Below are positions 1-7,516 of a DNA stretch of 64,000 bases, piece after piece (the first letter of the stretch is position 1; each line of letters begins with the position of its first letter). Made by a program: the position numbers and the translations under genes. Origin of the DNA: Mycobacterium sp. 852002-51961_SCH5331710 (GTDB lineage: Bacteria; Actinomycetota; Actinomycetes; Mycobacteriales; Mycobacteriaceae). Where the stretch lies: NCBI RefSeq assembly GCF_001665535.1, contig NZ_LZSQ01000069.1, positions 1 to 64,000 on the forward strand. Reading direction: 5' to 3'. The notes beneath the pieces are model-generated. The model worked only from the letters and a program-made list of their open reading frames with translations, searched no databases and was not told the origin of the DNA.

Positions 1-78
1 TTGACAGCTCGCACTTCACTCGGAGGTCTTCGTCATGTCACCACGCCACGCCGTACCTAACGTCCGTGGTCAGAACAT

Positions 79-306
79 CTAGCTTGCAGCAGCGGGCTCT
101 TGAATTCTCTGCGTGAGGTGCTGTGTGCGGTGACTGCCGACGATCGCCTTCATTGGCGTTCTGTTGCCAGCGACCCGATTGAACGACTCTCCCAGTAGTA
201 ACAGTTGGCCTGAGTCGCGAAGAACCTCGACATCCCTTGGATCGTATTCGTATGACGGAGCGTGCTTCAAGCTGGTGTAGGCGTCCCAGAACAGTTGGCT
301 CCACAT
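79..306 (-). pseudogene. Possible fragment of a HEPN-like protein
   Basis: This 75-residue reading frame has a protein-like composition, with a segment around WDAYTSLKH followed by YDP and GNRTPM. It faintly resembles the C-terminal part of HEPN/ApeA-type proteins, but I see no R-x4-6-H catalytic motif. An in-frame stop lies five codons upstream of the ATG, so nothing longer is encoded. A frame offset by one base (38-322) covers the same bases and looks less natural. It is probably a remnant. The rest of 1-453 shows no gene I can support. Confidence 0.25.
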
Positions 307-453
307 GTCCAGTTGGTGGCATTACCCCGAGACCGTGGCTAAGAGACCGAAATCACAACTACCCGTTTGAAATTCAATAGCCCACAACTGACTAGGAACA
401 TAAGGGGTAACCGAGCTTCAACTTGGGTGCGATTGCTGAACAACCGTTTTTAC

Positions 454-1032
454 TCAATCGTCACGTCGAGGGGCTCGCCCATCGGGCGGCCAGGAGTCGG
501 TACCCGACTCAAGCGGAATATTCAAGGATCGAAGCAGGATCGAAAAGAGCCGCCAATTGGCGATCGCTCCGACAAGTTCGACCAAAACCGCGTGATCGCC
601 ATTGAATGCCTTGTGGCACGCGGCCCAGTTTTCCTCGGCAATGACCCCGTCACGTACCACATCATCGGTCGCCGCCAGGACCGCACGCTCGGCATGGCCC
701 AGACGATTGGAACTCTGCCAGTCACGCACCGCCAGAAGGTCATCCGAAGCCACACCGAGCAGCGTCGCGATTCGCCAATGCTGTGTCCACTCATATACCG
801 ACCCCGTTACCCAGCCGATGCGCATGATGATCAATTCGCGTAGCCGGGCGTCGAGCACACCGTTAAATAGCAGCGCCTCAAGCATTCCGTACAGGGCCAC
901 TGCGAGGCTCGGCTGGTGAAGTGCCACGCGAAATACTGACAGTTCTGCCATCTCTGCGGGCAGCCCACACTCGGCAGCCCGCAGCCGGGCCTGCTCAAGG
1001 TCGAGCATCGGTACGCGTTCCGTTCTCGTCAC
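454..1032 (-). CDS. Carboxymuconolactone decarboxylase (AhpD-like) family protein
   Basis: About 192 residues with the all-helical CMD/AhpD pattern: FNGVLDARLRELIIMRIGW followed by VYEWTQHWRIA. In many CMD proteins a CxxC pair sits near this point; here the position reads VYEW, so a thiol peroxidase activity is unlikely and the biochemical role is unknown. I chose the GTG at 1032 because a strong GAGGAAGG lies just upstream; an ATG at 1008 is the alternative and lacks such a site. It overlaps the 3' end of the zinc dehydrogenase gene by 38 bp, so it is the last gene of a short operon. Such proteins often accompany dehydrogenases in actinobacterial catabolic clusters. Confidence 0.8.
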   Translation of the reverse strand: MTRTERVPMLDLEQARLRAAECGLPAEMAELSVFRVALHQPSLAVALYGMLEALLFNGVLDARLRELIIMRIGWVTGSVYEWTQHWRIATLLGVASDDLLAVRDWQSSNRLGHAERAVLAATDDVVRDGVIAEENWAACHKAFNGDHAVLVELVGAIANWRLFSILLRSLNIPLESGTDSWPPDGRAPRRDD

Positions 1033-2167
1033 GTGTGACCTTCCTCTGTTGAAGCTCCGCATGCTGTGAGGGCGTGGGCACGAAGACGTTGTGCAGGGCC
1101 GCACTCGATTTGGCATTTTCATCTGCAAGCGAACTGAGCAGCGGCGCGAGACCAGCGAATCCGGTTGATTCTCTTGTGATCCGGTCGAACGGCCAGCGGC
1201 GCGTGGCCAGAATCTCGAGGGCTGCCCGGTAGGCGGGATACTCCACGCCGAGTGCACCGGCGATGTGTAATTCCTTATACACCAGCGTGTCTGGTTCAAA
1301 GCCGGGCGCGCCGCCTCCGCCGCGGGTGCCAGCAACCACGACCCTGCCGCCAGGCCTGGCAAGGGCGACGGCGTCGGCGAACGCGGAGGGTGCTTTGGCG
1401 GTGACATCGATGACCACGTCGGCAAGCTGTCCGCCTGTCTCACGCTGGAGCGCTGTCACTGCATCGTCCTGCGATACGTCGATGGGCAGGTCGACACCGA
1501 ATGATCTGGCTATGGCCAGTCGCTGATCGTCGCGTGGACCGATGCCGGTCATCGCGACGAAAGCGGCTCCCGCCTCTTTCGCCGCCACCGCCGCGCAGAT
1601 CCCGCGGATGCCCGGTCCCAGTATCGCTACGATACCCCCCGCCTTGGTGTCGGGAAGAGTTTTCCCCCATTGGATACCGGCCCCGAGAGGGTTGAACAAC
1701 GTGGCGAGAACGGGGTCCATGTCTTCGGCAATCGGGAGTAGCATCGCGTCCCACGGAAGCTCCACATGGGTGGCGTATCCGCCCCATAACCCGGCGCCGA
1801 TCTCCACGTCGACGAACCCGAACATGGTGGCGATGCCGTTCACCGCACATCGCCGGTATTCGCCGCGGCGACACTCCGGGCAGTCTCGGCAGGACCGGAA
1901 CACCTCGACGGCCACGCGCTGGCCGGCCCGGACGCACCAGCGTTCGCTGGCCGCATTGCCGACATGTTCGACGATGCCGACGATTTCGTGACCTGGAACG
2001 AATGAGAAGCCGGCAGGCAGGTGTCCGGTGAATTGTTCGTGATCTGTACCGCATAGACCACATGCTTCAACTCGCAGGATCGCACCGCGGTCACCGACGT
2101 CGGGGATGGTCATCTGGCGCCGCTCCAGATTCCGCGGTCCGGTCAACACCATGGCCTCGGCGATCAT
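995..2167 (-). CDS. Zinc-binding alcohol dehydrogenase (MDR superfamily)
   Basis: A 390-residue medium-chain dehydrogenase. It keeps the catalytic zinc pattern ACGLCGTDHEQF (about residues 35-46) and PGHEIVGIVEHVG (58-70). A structural-zinc loop follows with the cysteines of RSCRDCPECRRGEYRRC (91-107), and an NAD(P)-binding segment VAILGPGIRGI (180-190). The predicted role is NAD(P)-dependent oxidation of a secondary or primary alcohol in the cytoplasm; the substrate is not evident. The start ATG overlaps the stop of the upstream thiolase remnant as ATGA, which implies translational coupling. The reading frame stays open well upstream, but that part is only a shadow of the remnant. Confidence 0.88.
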   Translation of the reverse strand: MIAEAMVLTGPRNLERRQMTIPDVGDRGAILRVEACGLCGTDHEQFTGHLPAGFSFVPGHEIVGIVEHVGNAASERWCVRAGQRVAVEVFRSCRDCPECRRGEYRRCAVNGIATMFGFVDVEIGAGLWGGYATHVELPWDAMLLPIAEDMDPVLATLFNPLGAGIQWGKTLPDTKAGGIVAILGPGIRGICAAVAAKEAGAAFVAMTGIGPRDDQRLAIARSFGVDLPIDVSQDDAVTALQRETGGQLADVVIDVTAKAPSAFADAVALARPGGRVVVAGTRGGGGAPGFEPDTLVYKELHIAGALGVEYPAYRAALEILATRRWPFDRITRESTGFAGLAPLLSSLADENAKSSAALHNVFVPTPSQHAELQQRKVTRDENGTRTDARP

Positions 2168-2598
2168 GGAAGCTCGAATCCCGTGGACGACCCTGTGTTT
2201 CGGAGGCAAACCGTTCTGCCAACGTACATCTCGCCCGCCATCGCCTCGGCAATCTGCGGATCGTCGCTGCGTGCGACGACTCTTCGCCCGTCGGACAGGT
2301 GCGCGATGGTCGGTGTCCATCGAGGTCGCCCGTCTCGGTCGTATTCGACCGTGTACCCGTCCACTGTCGCGCGACCGGTCGCCTCGTCGACGCCTGCGAC
2401 GGCCAGCCGCGATGAATCGATCGGAGTTTGTTCGTCTGCCGTGTCGATCAGTCGCCACCCGGTTGGTGGAGGGGTGGCCGACCACACACCGACCGAATGT
2501 TTCGTCGAATACCAACCGAGGCCGGTGACGACGTCGTCCCCGCGATGGGTGACTTCGCCTACGCCGACCGCCACCGGAGTACGCGCTTCTACCGACAA
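2164..2598 (-). pseudogene. Internally deleted thiolase-like (TLP1-type acetyl-CoA acetyltransferase) remnant
   Basis: A 144-residue frame starting at TTG. The first ~20 residues (RTPVAVGVGEVTHRG) look like the extreme N-terminus of mycobacterial acetyl-CoA acetyltransferase-like proteins. They are followed directly by VTGLGWYSTKHSVGVWSATP and the rest of the TLP1-type additional C-terminal (OB-like) domain. The roughly 350 residues of thiolase core that normally lie between, including the catalytic Cys and His segments, are absent. The junction is near residues 20-23 and is in frame. It overlaps the following dehydrogenase by ATGA and so may still be translated, but it cannot be an active thiolase. 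The family assignment rests on recalled motifs. Confidence 0.65.
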
Positions 2599-2632
2599 TC
2601 GATCACTCGCTCAGGGCCACGGGCTGTTGTGA

Positions 2633-2652
2633 GACACGAATGCGATGGTGTC
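2633..2652. promoter_or_regulatory. Candidate operator in divergent TetR/thiolase-remnant intergenic region
   Basis: An imperfect inverted repeat GACAC-N10-GTGTC lies between the leftward thiolase-remnant/ADH/CMD operon and the rightward TetR gene. The divergent layout suits TetR control of both transcripts. The repeat is short and the assignment is an inference. Confidence 0.25.
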
Positions 2653-2702
2653 ATATCTGCAGTCAAGCCACAATGGTGTGCGCCCGCGGCATACTGGCTG
2701 TT

Positions 2703-3332
2703 GTGTCGACGAAGTTGGTGCGATGGGGTGCCGCCGCGCCGTCAGATCGTGATTCCGCTCGCGACCGATTGCTAGATGCTGCCGAGCGGTGCCTAGAGAG
2801 TTGCGGCGTGGTAGGCACGACCATGGAGGACATCGGCAGAACAGCGGGTGTCTCCAGGGCAACGGTGTATCGCTACTTCCCTAATCGGGAGGCGGTGATG
2901 TCGGGCGTCATCATTCGCGCCGCCGAGCGCTATCTCGATCGCATCAACCCCCGGATCGCGGAGCACACCGATCTGGGCTCCGCTCTCGTCGATTTCGTGG
3001 AATACACAGTTGAGGCCGCGCGCCGCGAAGAGATCATCGGATTGTTGTTCGGCAGCGACGAGGAACTCGCCGGCGTTGGCCTCGCGGCGGGGACCTCGAC
3101 GTCACTCTTCGAACTCGTCACCGAGTTTCTCCGTCCCATCTTCAGGAGACACTGGAGTTACGTAGAACCGGGCGTCTCCGTCGACGACGCCGCCGAGTGG
3201 GTTCTCCGCACGATACTGAGCCTGCTGACTGTTCGAGGACCGCGGGAGCGCAGTCGTGACGGGCTCCGGACATTTCTTTCAAGGTTTCTCCTTCCCGCAA
3301 TCCTGGCGAGCGACCATTGTCGACCGATGTGA
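2703..3332 (+). CDS. TetR/AcrR family transcriptional regulator
   Basis: About 209 residues. The N-terminal DNA-binding domain reads DRLLDAAERCLESCG, then VGTTMEDIGRTAGVSRATVYRYFPNREAV, a textbook TetR helix-turn-helix. The C-terminal ligand domain is generic. The start is uncertain: GTG at 2703 puts the HTH at the usual distance from the N-terminus, whereas further upstream starts at 2640 and 2673 have no clear ribosome binding site. The gene is divergent from the ADH/CMD operon and lies upstream of the thioesterase and hydrolase genes on its own strand, so it probably controls one or both sets. Confidence 0.85.
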   Translation: MSTKLVRWGAAAPSDRDSARDRLLDAAERCLESCGVVGTTMEDIGRTAGVSRATVYRYFPNREAVMSGVIIRAAERYLDRINPRIAEHTDLGSALVDFVEYTVEAARREEIIGLLFGSDEELAGVGLAAGTSTSLFELVTEFLRPIFRRHWSYVEPGVSVDDAAEWVLRTILSLLTVRGPRERSRDGLRTFLSRFLLPAILASDHCRPM

Positions 3333-3379
3333 CAGACAAGGCGTAATGTCTCAACCACAGCTGAGGTAGGAGGCCGGAC

Positions 3380-3823
3380 ATGTCTGTGCAGTTCACCGCG
3401 TTCAACCAGCAGGTCGCTGAACAACTGCAGAGCGCAGCAGAAACCACGGGCGGGCTGGCCGGTTACCTCGGCTTCCGGCACACTGAATTCACTGCTGGAC
3501 GGCTCGTCGCGGAGATGGACGCACGCGACGACCTGAAGACGCCTTTCGGCAACTTGCATGGCGGCTGCTTGTCGGCCATGGTCGACCATTGCCTTGGAGT
3601 GGTGTTTTATCCCGTGATTCCGATGGGATCCTGGGTCGCGACGACGGAGTTCAAACTGAATTTGCTTCGTCCAGTCTCCAGCGGAACCTGTGTAGCCACG
3701 GCTGAGATCATCTCGCTGGGCAGAACCAGCGGTGTGGCACGTATCGACATCTGCAACGACGGCAGAGCGGTGTGTGCGGCGCAGGGCACCGTCACCGTCG
3801 TCGCACCGAAGGCCATCTCTTGA
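3380..3823 (+). CDS. PaaI-family hotdog-fold thioesterase
   Basis: A 147-residue hotdog protein with the typical PaaI segment FGNLHGGCLSAMVDHCLG (about residues 56-73), in which HGG and the acidic residue on the central helix form the active site. Its probable role is cytoplasmic hydrolysis of acyl-CoA thioesters, recycling CoA in the neighbouring catabolic pathway. A good ribosome binding site (GAGGTAGGAGG) precedes the ATG. The stop overlaps the start of the next gene as TGATG, so it is translationally coupled to the alpha/beta hydrolase. Confidence 0.88.
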   Translation: MSVQFTAFNQQVAEQLQSAAETTGGLAGYLGFRHTEFTAGRLVAEMDARDDLKTPFGNLHGGCLSAMVDHCLGVVFYPVIPMGSWVATTEFKLNLLRPVSSGTCVATAEIISLGRTSGVARIDICNDGRAVCAAQGTVTVVAPKAIS

Positions 3824-4734
3824 TGTCTGCAAACAGAGCACATGATTCGTCCGCTCCTGTCGTCGAGCGCGTGCCCACGGTGGATGGGCTCTCGCTGGCG
3901 GTCGACTTCTACCGCTGTGACGGACCGCGGGCGGTCGTGTTGCTCCTTCACGGCGGTGGTCAGAGCCGGCACGCCTGGGATGTCACCGCCCAACGATTGC
4001 ATCAGCGGGGCTACACCGTTGCCGCCTACGACGCAAGGGGACATGGTGACAGCGACTGGGATCCAGACGGACGCTATGACATCGAACGGCTGGGGTCCGA
4101 CCTGTTGGCCGTGCGCGCGTACGCCGGCTCCGCCCGCCCAGTTGCCGCGATCGGGGCATCGTTGGGCGGTTTGACCATCCTCGGCACGCACTTGCTCGCC
4201 CCATCGGAGCTATGGCAGGCCGTCGTCCTGGTTGACATCACTCCGCGAATGCAGATGCACGGCGCCCGCCGAGTCCTATCGTTCATGTCGGCCCATCCCG
4301 AAGGTTTCGACAGCCTAGAGTCGGCCGCTGACGTGATCGCCGCCTACAACCCGCACCGCCCTCGCCCCGAAAACGTCGACGGCCTTCAAAAAGTCCTCCG
4401 CCGACGTGGAGACGGTCGCTGGGCCTGGCGATGGGATCCGGCGTTTGCGACGTCGAATTTTCAGTTCCTGCAGAGTGATTCAGACGACGGCGCAGAGGAG
4501 TTCGAGATGATGAGCGCATTCCTTGTCGATGGCGCGCGACAGGTGTCCGCGCCGGCGCTGCTGGTCCGCGGCCTGCTGTCGGACATAGTCTCCGAAGAGA
4601 CAGTGAAGGATTTCCTCACCTTGGTTCCCCACGCGCAAACCGTTGACGTGTCGGGCGCGGGCCACATGGTTGCTGGCGACAACAACGACGCATTCTCGAC
4701 GGCGGTCGTCGACTTTCTCGACCGTACCGTTTGA
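3823..4734 (+). CDS. Alpha/beta hydrolase
   Basis: A 303-residue alpha/beta hydrolase. Visible elements are the oxyanion-hole LLLHGGGQSRHAW, the nucleophile elbow GASLGG with its serine, and a C-terminal SGAGHMVAGD carrying the catalytic His. The acid is likely the Asp of RGLLSDIVS. The sequence suits an esterase, lactonase or C-C bond hydrolase; the substrate cannot be decided. It is coupled to the upstream thioesterase gene. A TetR gene follows 53 bp downstream on the same strand. Confidence 0.88.
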   Translation: MSANRAHDSSAPVVERVPTVDGLSLAVDFYRCDGPRAVVLLLHGGGQSRHAWDVTAQRLHQRGYTVAAYDARGHGDSDWDPDGRYDIERLGSDLLAVRAYAGSARPVAAIGASLGGLTILGTHLLAPSELWQAVVLVDITPRMQMHGARRVLSFMSAHPEGFDSLESAADVIAAYNPHRPRPENVDGLQKVLRRRGDGRWAWRWDPAFATSNFQFLQSDSDDGAEEFEMMSAFLVDGARQVSAPALLVRGLLSDIVSEETVKDFLTLVPHAQTVDVSGAGHMVAGDNNDAFSTAVVDFLDRTV

Positions 4735-4787
4735 CGCCAGTCGTCGGGCTGCGCGGGAGATCCCAGTTCGCCACCTATTCTGCTCGT

Positions 4788-5405
4788 ATGCCAACTGATT
4801 CGGCGCGGATGTCGTTTCGCCGACATATCCGCGAGCAGGTCTTGAGGGCGACACGGGAACTCACCATTGAGAAGGGCTGGGAACAAGTCCGAGTGAGTGA
4901 GGTCGCCGAACTTGTCGGCGTCTCCCGACCGACGCTATACAAGGAGTTCGGCGATAAGCAGGGACTTGGTGACGCGCTCGTGGTGGCCGAGGGTCAGCGC
5001 TTCCTGGAGGGTATCCACGCCATCCTCGCCGAACACACCGGCGACGTTCAGGGCGGCATCACCGCAGCGGTGCGGTTCACCCTGCGTGAAGCAGAAGCCA
5101 GTCCGCTCCTGAAGTCGGTGCTGACGTCCAGCCACTCAGGGGATGATCGCGCCGGTGCGCCGACGACGGGCGTTCTTCCTCTCCTGCCGACATCGGCGTC
5201 CCTGCTCCAGCTCTCCTCCGCGGCTTTGGTCGCGTGGTTTCACGACCACTTCGCCGATCTCGACTCCGAAGACGTCGAGGAGGTCGCAGACGTTCTGGTG
5301 CGGCTCACCGTGAGTCACGTCGTCCTTCCCTCCGCGGACATCGCCACCACGGGTGCGCGGATCTCGCGGGTGGCGCTCCGCTACCTCGGCGTTGGCTATA
5401 GATAG
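4788..5405 (+). CDS. TetR/AcrR family transcriptional regulator
   Basis: A 205-residue regulator with N-terminal HTH VRVSEVAELVGVSRPTLYKEFGDKQGL. The start at 4788 puts about 15 residues before helix 1; the reading frame is open a little further upstream into the preceding hydrolase gene, but without a likely start. It is co-directional with the thioesterase and hydrolase, so it may regulate that pair. The effector is unknown. Confidence 0.85.
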   Translation: MPTDSARMSFRRHIREQVLRATRELTIEKGWEQVRVSEVAELVGVSRPTLYKEFGDKQGLGDALVVAEGQRFLEGIHAILAEHTGDVQGGITAAVRFTLREAEASPLLKSVLTSSHSGDDRAGAPTTGVLPLLPTSASLLQLSSAALVAWFHDHFADLDSEDVEEVADVLVRLTVSHVVLPSADIATTGARISRVALRYLGVGYR

Positions 5406-5544
5406 CTGTGACTTGAGCGGTCTTAGCCTCGATCCACTGACAATGGACTGTTTGTCGGGGTGTCGGGATAAGGAAAGTGCGTTCTGAGCTGGGAAGATTG
5501 ATATTGTTCAGGCAACAATCGGTCCAGTTCGAGAACGGCACTTC

Positions 5545-5990
5545 CGGCGCGAGTGTCCCACACGTTCACCCCGCGGTCCGATGTGTTCGATGAGGACATC
5601 TGGTGTCGTGCGCGGGCCTGGTGCCGGTGATGGCGCTGGCTGAGCAGGCAGGCCTATCGGAGTTGTTGGCCAACAAGATTCACATCGCAGCTCCCAGGGT
5701 CAAGTCGAGGTCGGCCAATCCGGCTCCGAAACTGGCCACCCTGATCGCGAGCATGTACGCGGGCGCGGATTACATCGATGATGTCGACCTGGTCCGCGCT
5801 GGCGGCATAAAAACCCTTTTTCCGCCGGGTGTATCCCCCGTCAACGATGGGAACGCTGTTGCGGGAGTTCACTTTCGGTTATGCCCGCCAATTGGATTCG
5901 GTGCTGGCCGAGCATCTGGCCGGCTTGTGTGACCGGGTGAATCTGCTGCCCGGCGCGCAGGCTCGGGCCTTCATCGAACACCCGGGGAGA
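5545..5990 (+). mobile_element. Degenerate IS1380-family transposase remnant
   Basis: Translated pieces match the N-terminal quarter of IS1380-type transposases as I recall them: HTFTPRSDVFDED, then GLVPVMALAEQAGLSELLAN with ANPAPKLATLIASMYAGAD, then MGTLLREFTFGYARQLDSVL. The three pieces are in different frames. One frameshift lies near 5590, where GAC is followed by five rather than six bases before GTGTCG, and another near 5820-5835. Similarity stops around 5965-5990 and the DDE core is absent, so the copy is dead. The flanks 5406-5544 and 5990-6047 hold nothing else I can support. Confidence 0.7.
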
Positions 5991-6047
5991 GGCGACGCTG
6001 CAGAAAGACGCCGCAAAGGTCGGGATCTCCGGACCCGCCGGGACAGC

Positions 6048-7058
6048 TCAATGTGGTGAGAGCCGAAACTCGCTCGGAGAGCGGCCGGTCCATCGCTTGA
6101 AGGCGTGTGAGAAGTTGGCGAGGTCGCTGTATCCGAGATCCGTGGCGATCTCACTCACCGATAGGGATCGGTCGAGTAGCTGCAGCATCGCGCGCTCGCG
6201 CAGGAATGCTTGGCGCAACTCGCGAAAGGTGGTCTCCTCTTCGGAGAGGCGCCGCTTGAGTGTGCTGGTGGACATCGACAGCTCATGTGCGAACCAATGT
6301 TTACTTCGGCGTCCGGGCTCCTTCTGCAGCAGCCGTCTCACCTTCTCCGAGAACGACGTGGTTTCGCTCCGCTGGTCGAGAGTTCGCTGCAGATCGACGA
6401 TGGCGAGTCGGTATGCGACGGGATCGGAGAACCGGCACACCTCGTTGAGCGTGTCCGCGGGAACATGGAGGAAGGACATCGGAGCGTCGAAGAACAGGCG
6501 CCCGGCGGTAAGGTCGTCCTCGCGATCTTTCAAGGCGGCGGGCGCTGGCCAACTCAAGTGGAGTGTGAGGGTCGGCGCCGCACGGACGAGCATGTCCAGC
6601 AGTCGCAACAACGCCAACCCGGCGTACGTGACGGCGAGGCAGTCCAGGGCACGATCGCTGGTGTGTCCCCAGAGCCCGACGGTGAGGCCTTGGTCATCTG
6701 GATGAAACTGTGCTTTGACAGCCGTCGTGATCAACGGCAGATAAGTCAGCAGCTCTACGATCTCGGCCACTGAGCCCGCGCTGACCAGCGGAACACTCAG
6801 CGGGCCGAAGGACGTCAACTGTGCCTGTTCGGCTAACGCAAATCCGAGCAGCGTTGCCTGATCGATGTCTAGACCGGGGTACGCCTCACGAAACCACCGT
6901 AACGGGGCCTGGATATCACGCTGAATCAGCGTCGCCTCGTCGGTTCCTTCGCGAGCCATGATGTTGCGAAGCCGCGCGACGGCGTCTGGGTCAAACGCCG
7001 GGCTCTCGAGCATTTGCACGAATGCGAGTGGGGGCACACCCGCGTCATTGGGGTTCAC
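6048..7058 (-). CDS. AraC family regulator of the CYP153 operon
   Basis: A 336-residue AraC/XylS regulator. The N-terminal ~200 residues form an arabinose-binding-like domain, and the C-terminal ~100 carry the two HTH motifs, ending in SVSEIATDLGYSDLANFSHAFKRWTGRSPSEFR. It is transcribed away from the ferredoxin-P450-reductase operon across a 117-bp divergent promoter region. From the family pattern, AraC proteins next to CYP153 or alkB genes are alkane- or alcohol-responsive activators, so it is probably the local activator. An IS1380 remnant abuts its 3' end. Confidence 0.9.
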   Translation of the reverse strand: MNPNDAGVPPLAFVQMLESPAFDPDAVARLRNIMAREGTDEATLIQRDIQAPLRWFREAYPGLDIDQATLLGFALAEQAQLTSFGPLSVPLVSAGSVAEIVELLTYLPLITTAVKAQFHPDDQGLTVGLWGHTSDRALDCLAVTYAGLALLRLLDMLVRAAPTLTLHLSWPAPAALKDREDDLTAGRLFFDAPMSFLHVPADTLNEVCRFSDPVAYRLAIVDLQRTLDQRSETTSFSEKVRRLLQKEPGRRSKHWFAHELSMSTSTLKRRLSEEETTFRELRQAFLRERAMLQLLDRSLSVSEIATDLGYSDLANFSHAFKRWTGRSPSEFRLSPH

Positions 7059-7135
7059 TGACCATGGCCCCTTTGAGCCGAAATCACAAGTTTCTGACTC
7101 CGGCGAACATAGCCGCAGCGCTCATCTGGCGCAAG

Positions 7136-7148
7136 ACTTGTGTCAAGT
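7136..7148. promoter_or_regulatory. Candidate regulator half-sites upstream of the CYP153 operon
   Basis: A perfect inverted repeat ACTTG-TGT-CAAGT lies 28 bp before the ferredoxin start. It overlaps a second small palindrome, CAAGACTTG (7132-7140), and a further CAAGT sits at 7088-7092. The position between the divergent AraC and ferredoxin genes suits a regulator or promoter site, but AraC proteins usually bind direct repeats, so the assignment is tentative. Confidence 0.35.
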
Positions 7149-7175
7149 AACTGAGGACACGCAAGGAGCCTGGCT

Positions 7176-7496
7176 ATGGCAGTTGTCACATTTGTCTCCC
7201 ACGGCGGCGAGAAGTATGAGGCGCCTCTCGAGGAAGGTCAGTCACTGATGCGGGTCGCGACCAACAATGCGGTGCCCGGCATCGACGGCGACTGCGGAGG
7301 CGAAGCCGCGTGCGGCACCTGCCATGTGATCGTCGATCCGCAATGGTCCGATCGGGTCGGCCTCTCCGGGGCCAATGAAGAGGAGATGCTCGCGATGAAC
7401 CCCGAGCGTCAGCCGACCTCCCGGCTGTCCTGCCAGATGCAGGTCTCTGAGGCGTGGGACGGTTTGATCGTCCATCTGCCCGAGTTCCAACTGTGA
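7176..7496 (+). CDS. [2Fe-2S] ferredoxin, redox partner of CYP153
   Basis: A 106-residue putidaredoxin/adrenodoxin-type ferredoxin. The cluster ligands are C40, C46 and C49 in DCGGEAACGTCHV, plus C86 in RLSCQMQV, with the usual spacing. It should shuttle single electrons from the reductase at 8905 to the P450 at 7517. AAGGAG precedes the ATG. It is the first gene of a three-gene operon and the gap to the P450 gene is 20 bp. Ferredoxin, CYP153 and reductase are also clustered in known alkane-hydroxylating mycobacteria. Confidence 0.95.
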   Translation: MAVVTFVSHGGEKYEAPLEEGQSLMRVATNNAVPGIDGDCGGEAACGTCHVIVDPQWSDRVGLSGANEEEMLAMNPERQPTSRLSCQMQVSEAWDGLIVHLPEFQL

Positions 7497-7516
7497 TGAC
7501 GAAAGAGAGGTGAGAC

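Noticed and set aside
367..843. A 158-codon plus-strand frame near the left edge
   Set aside because: It is antisense to the CMD-family gene and has shadow-like composition.
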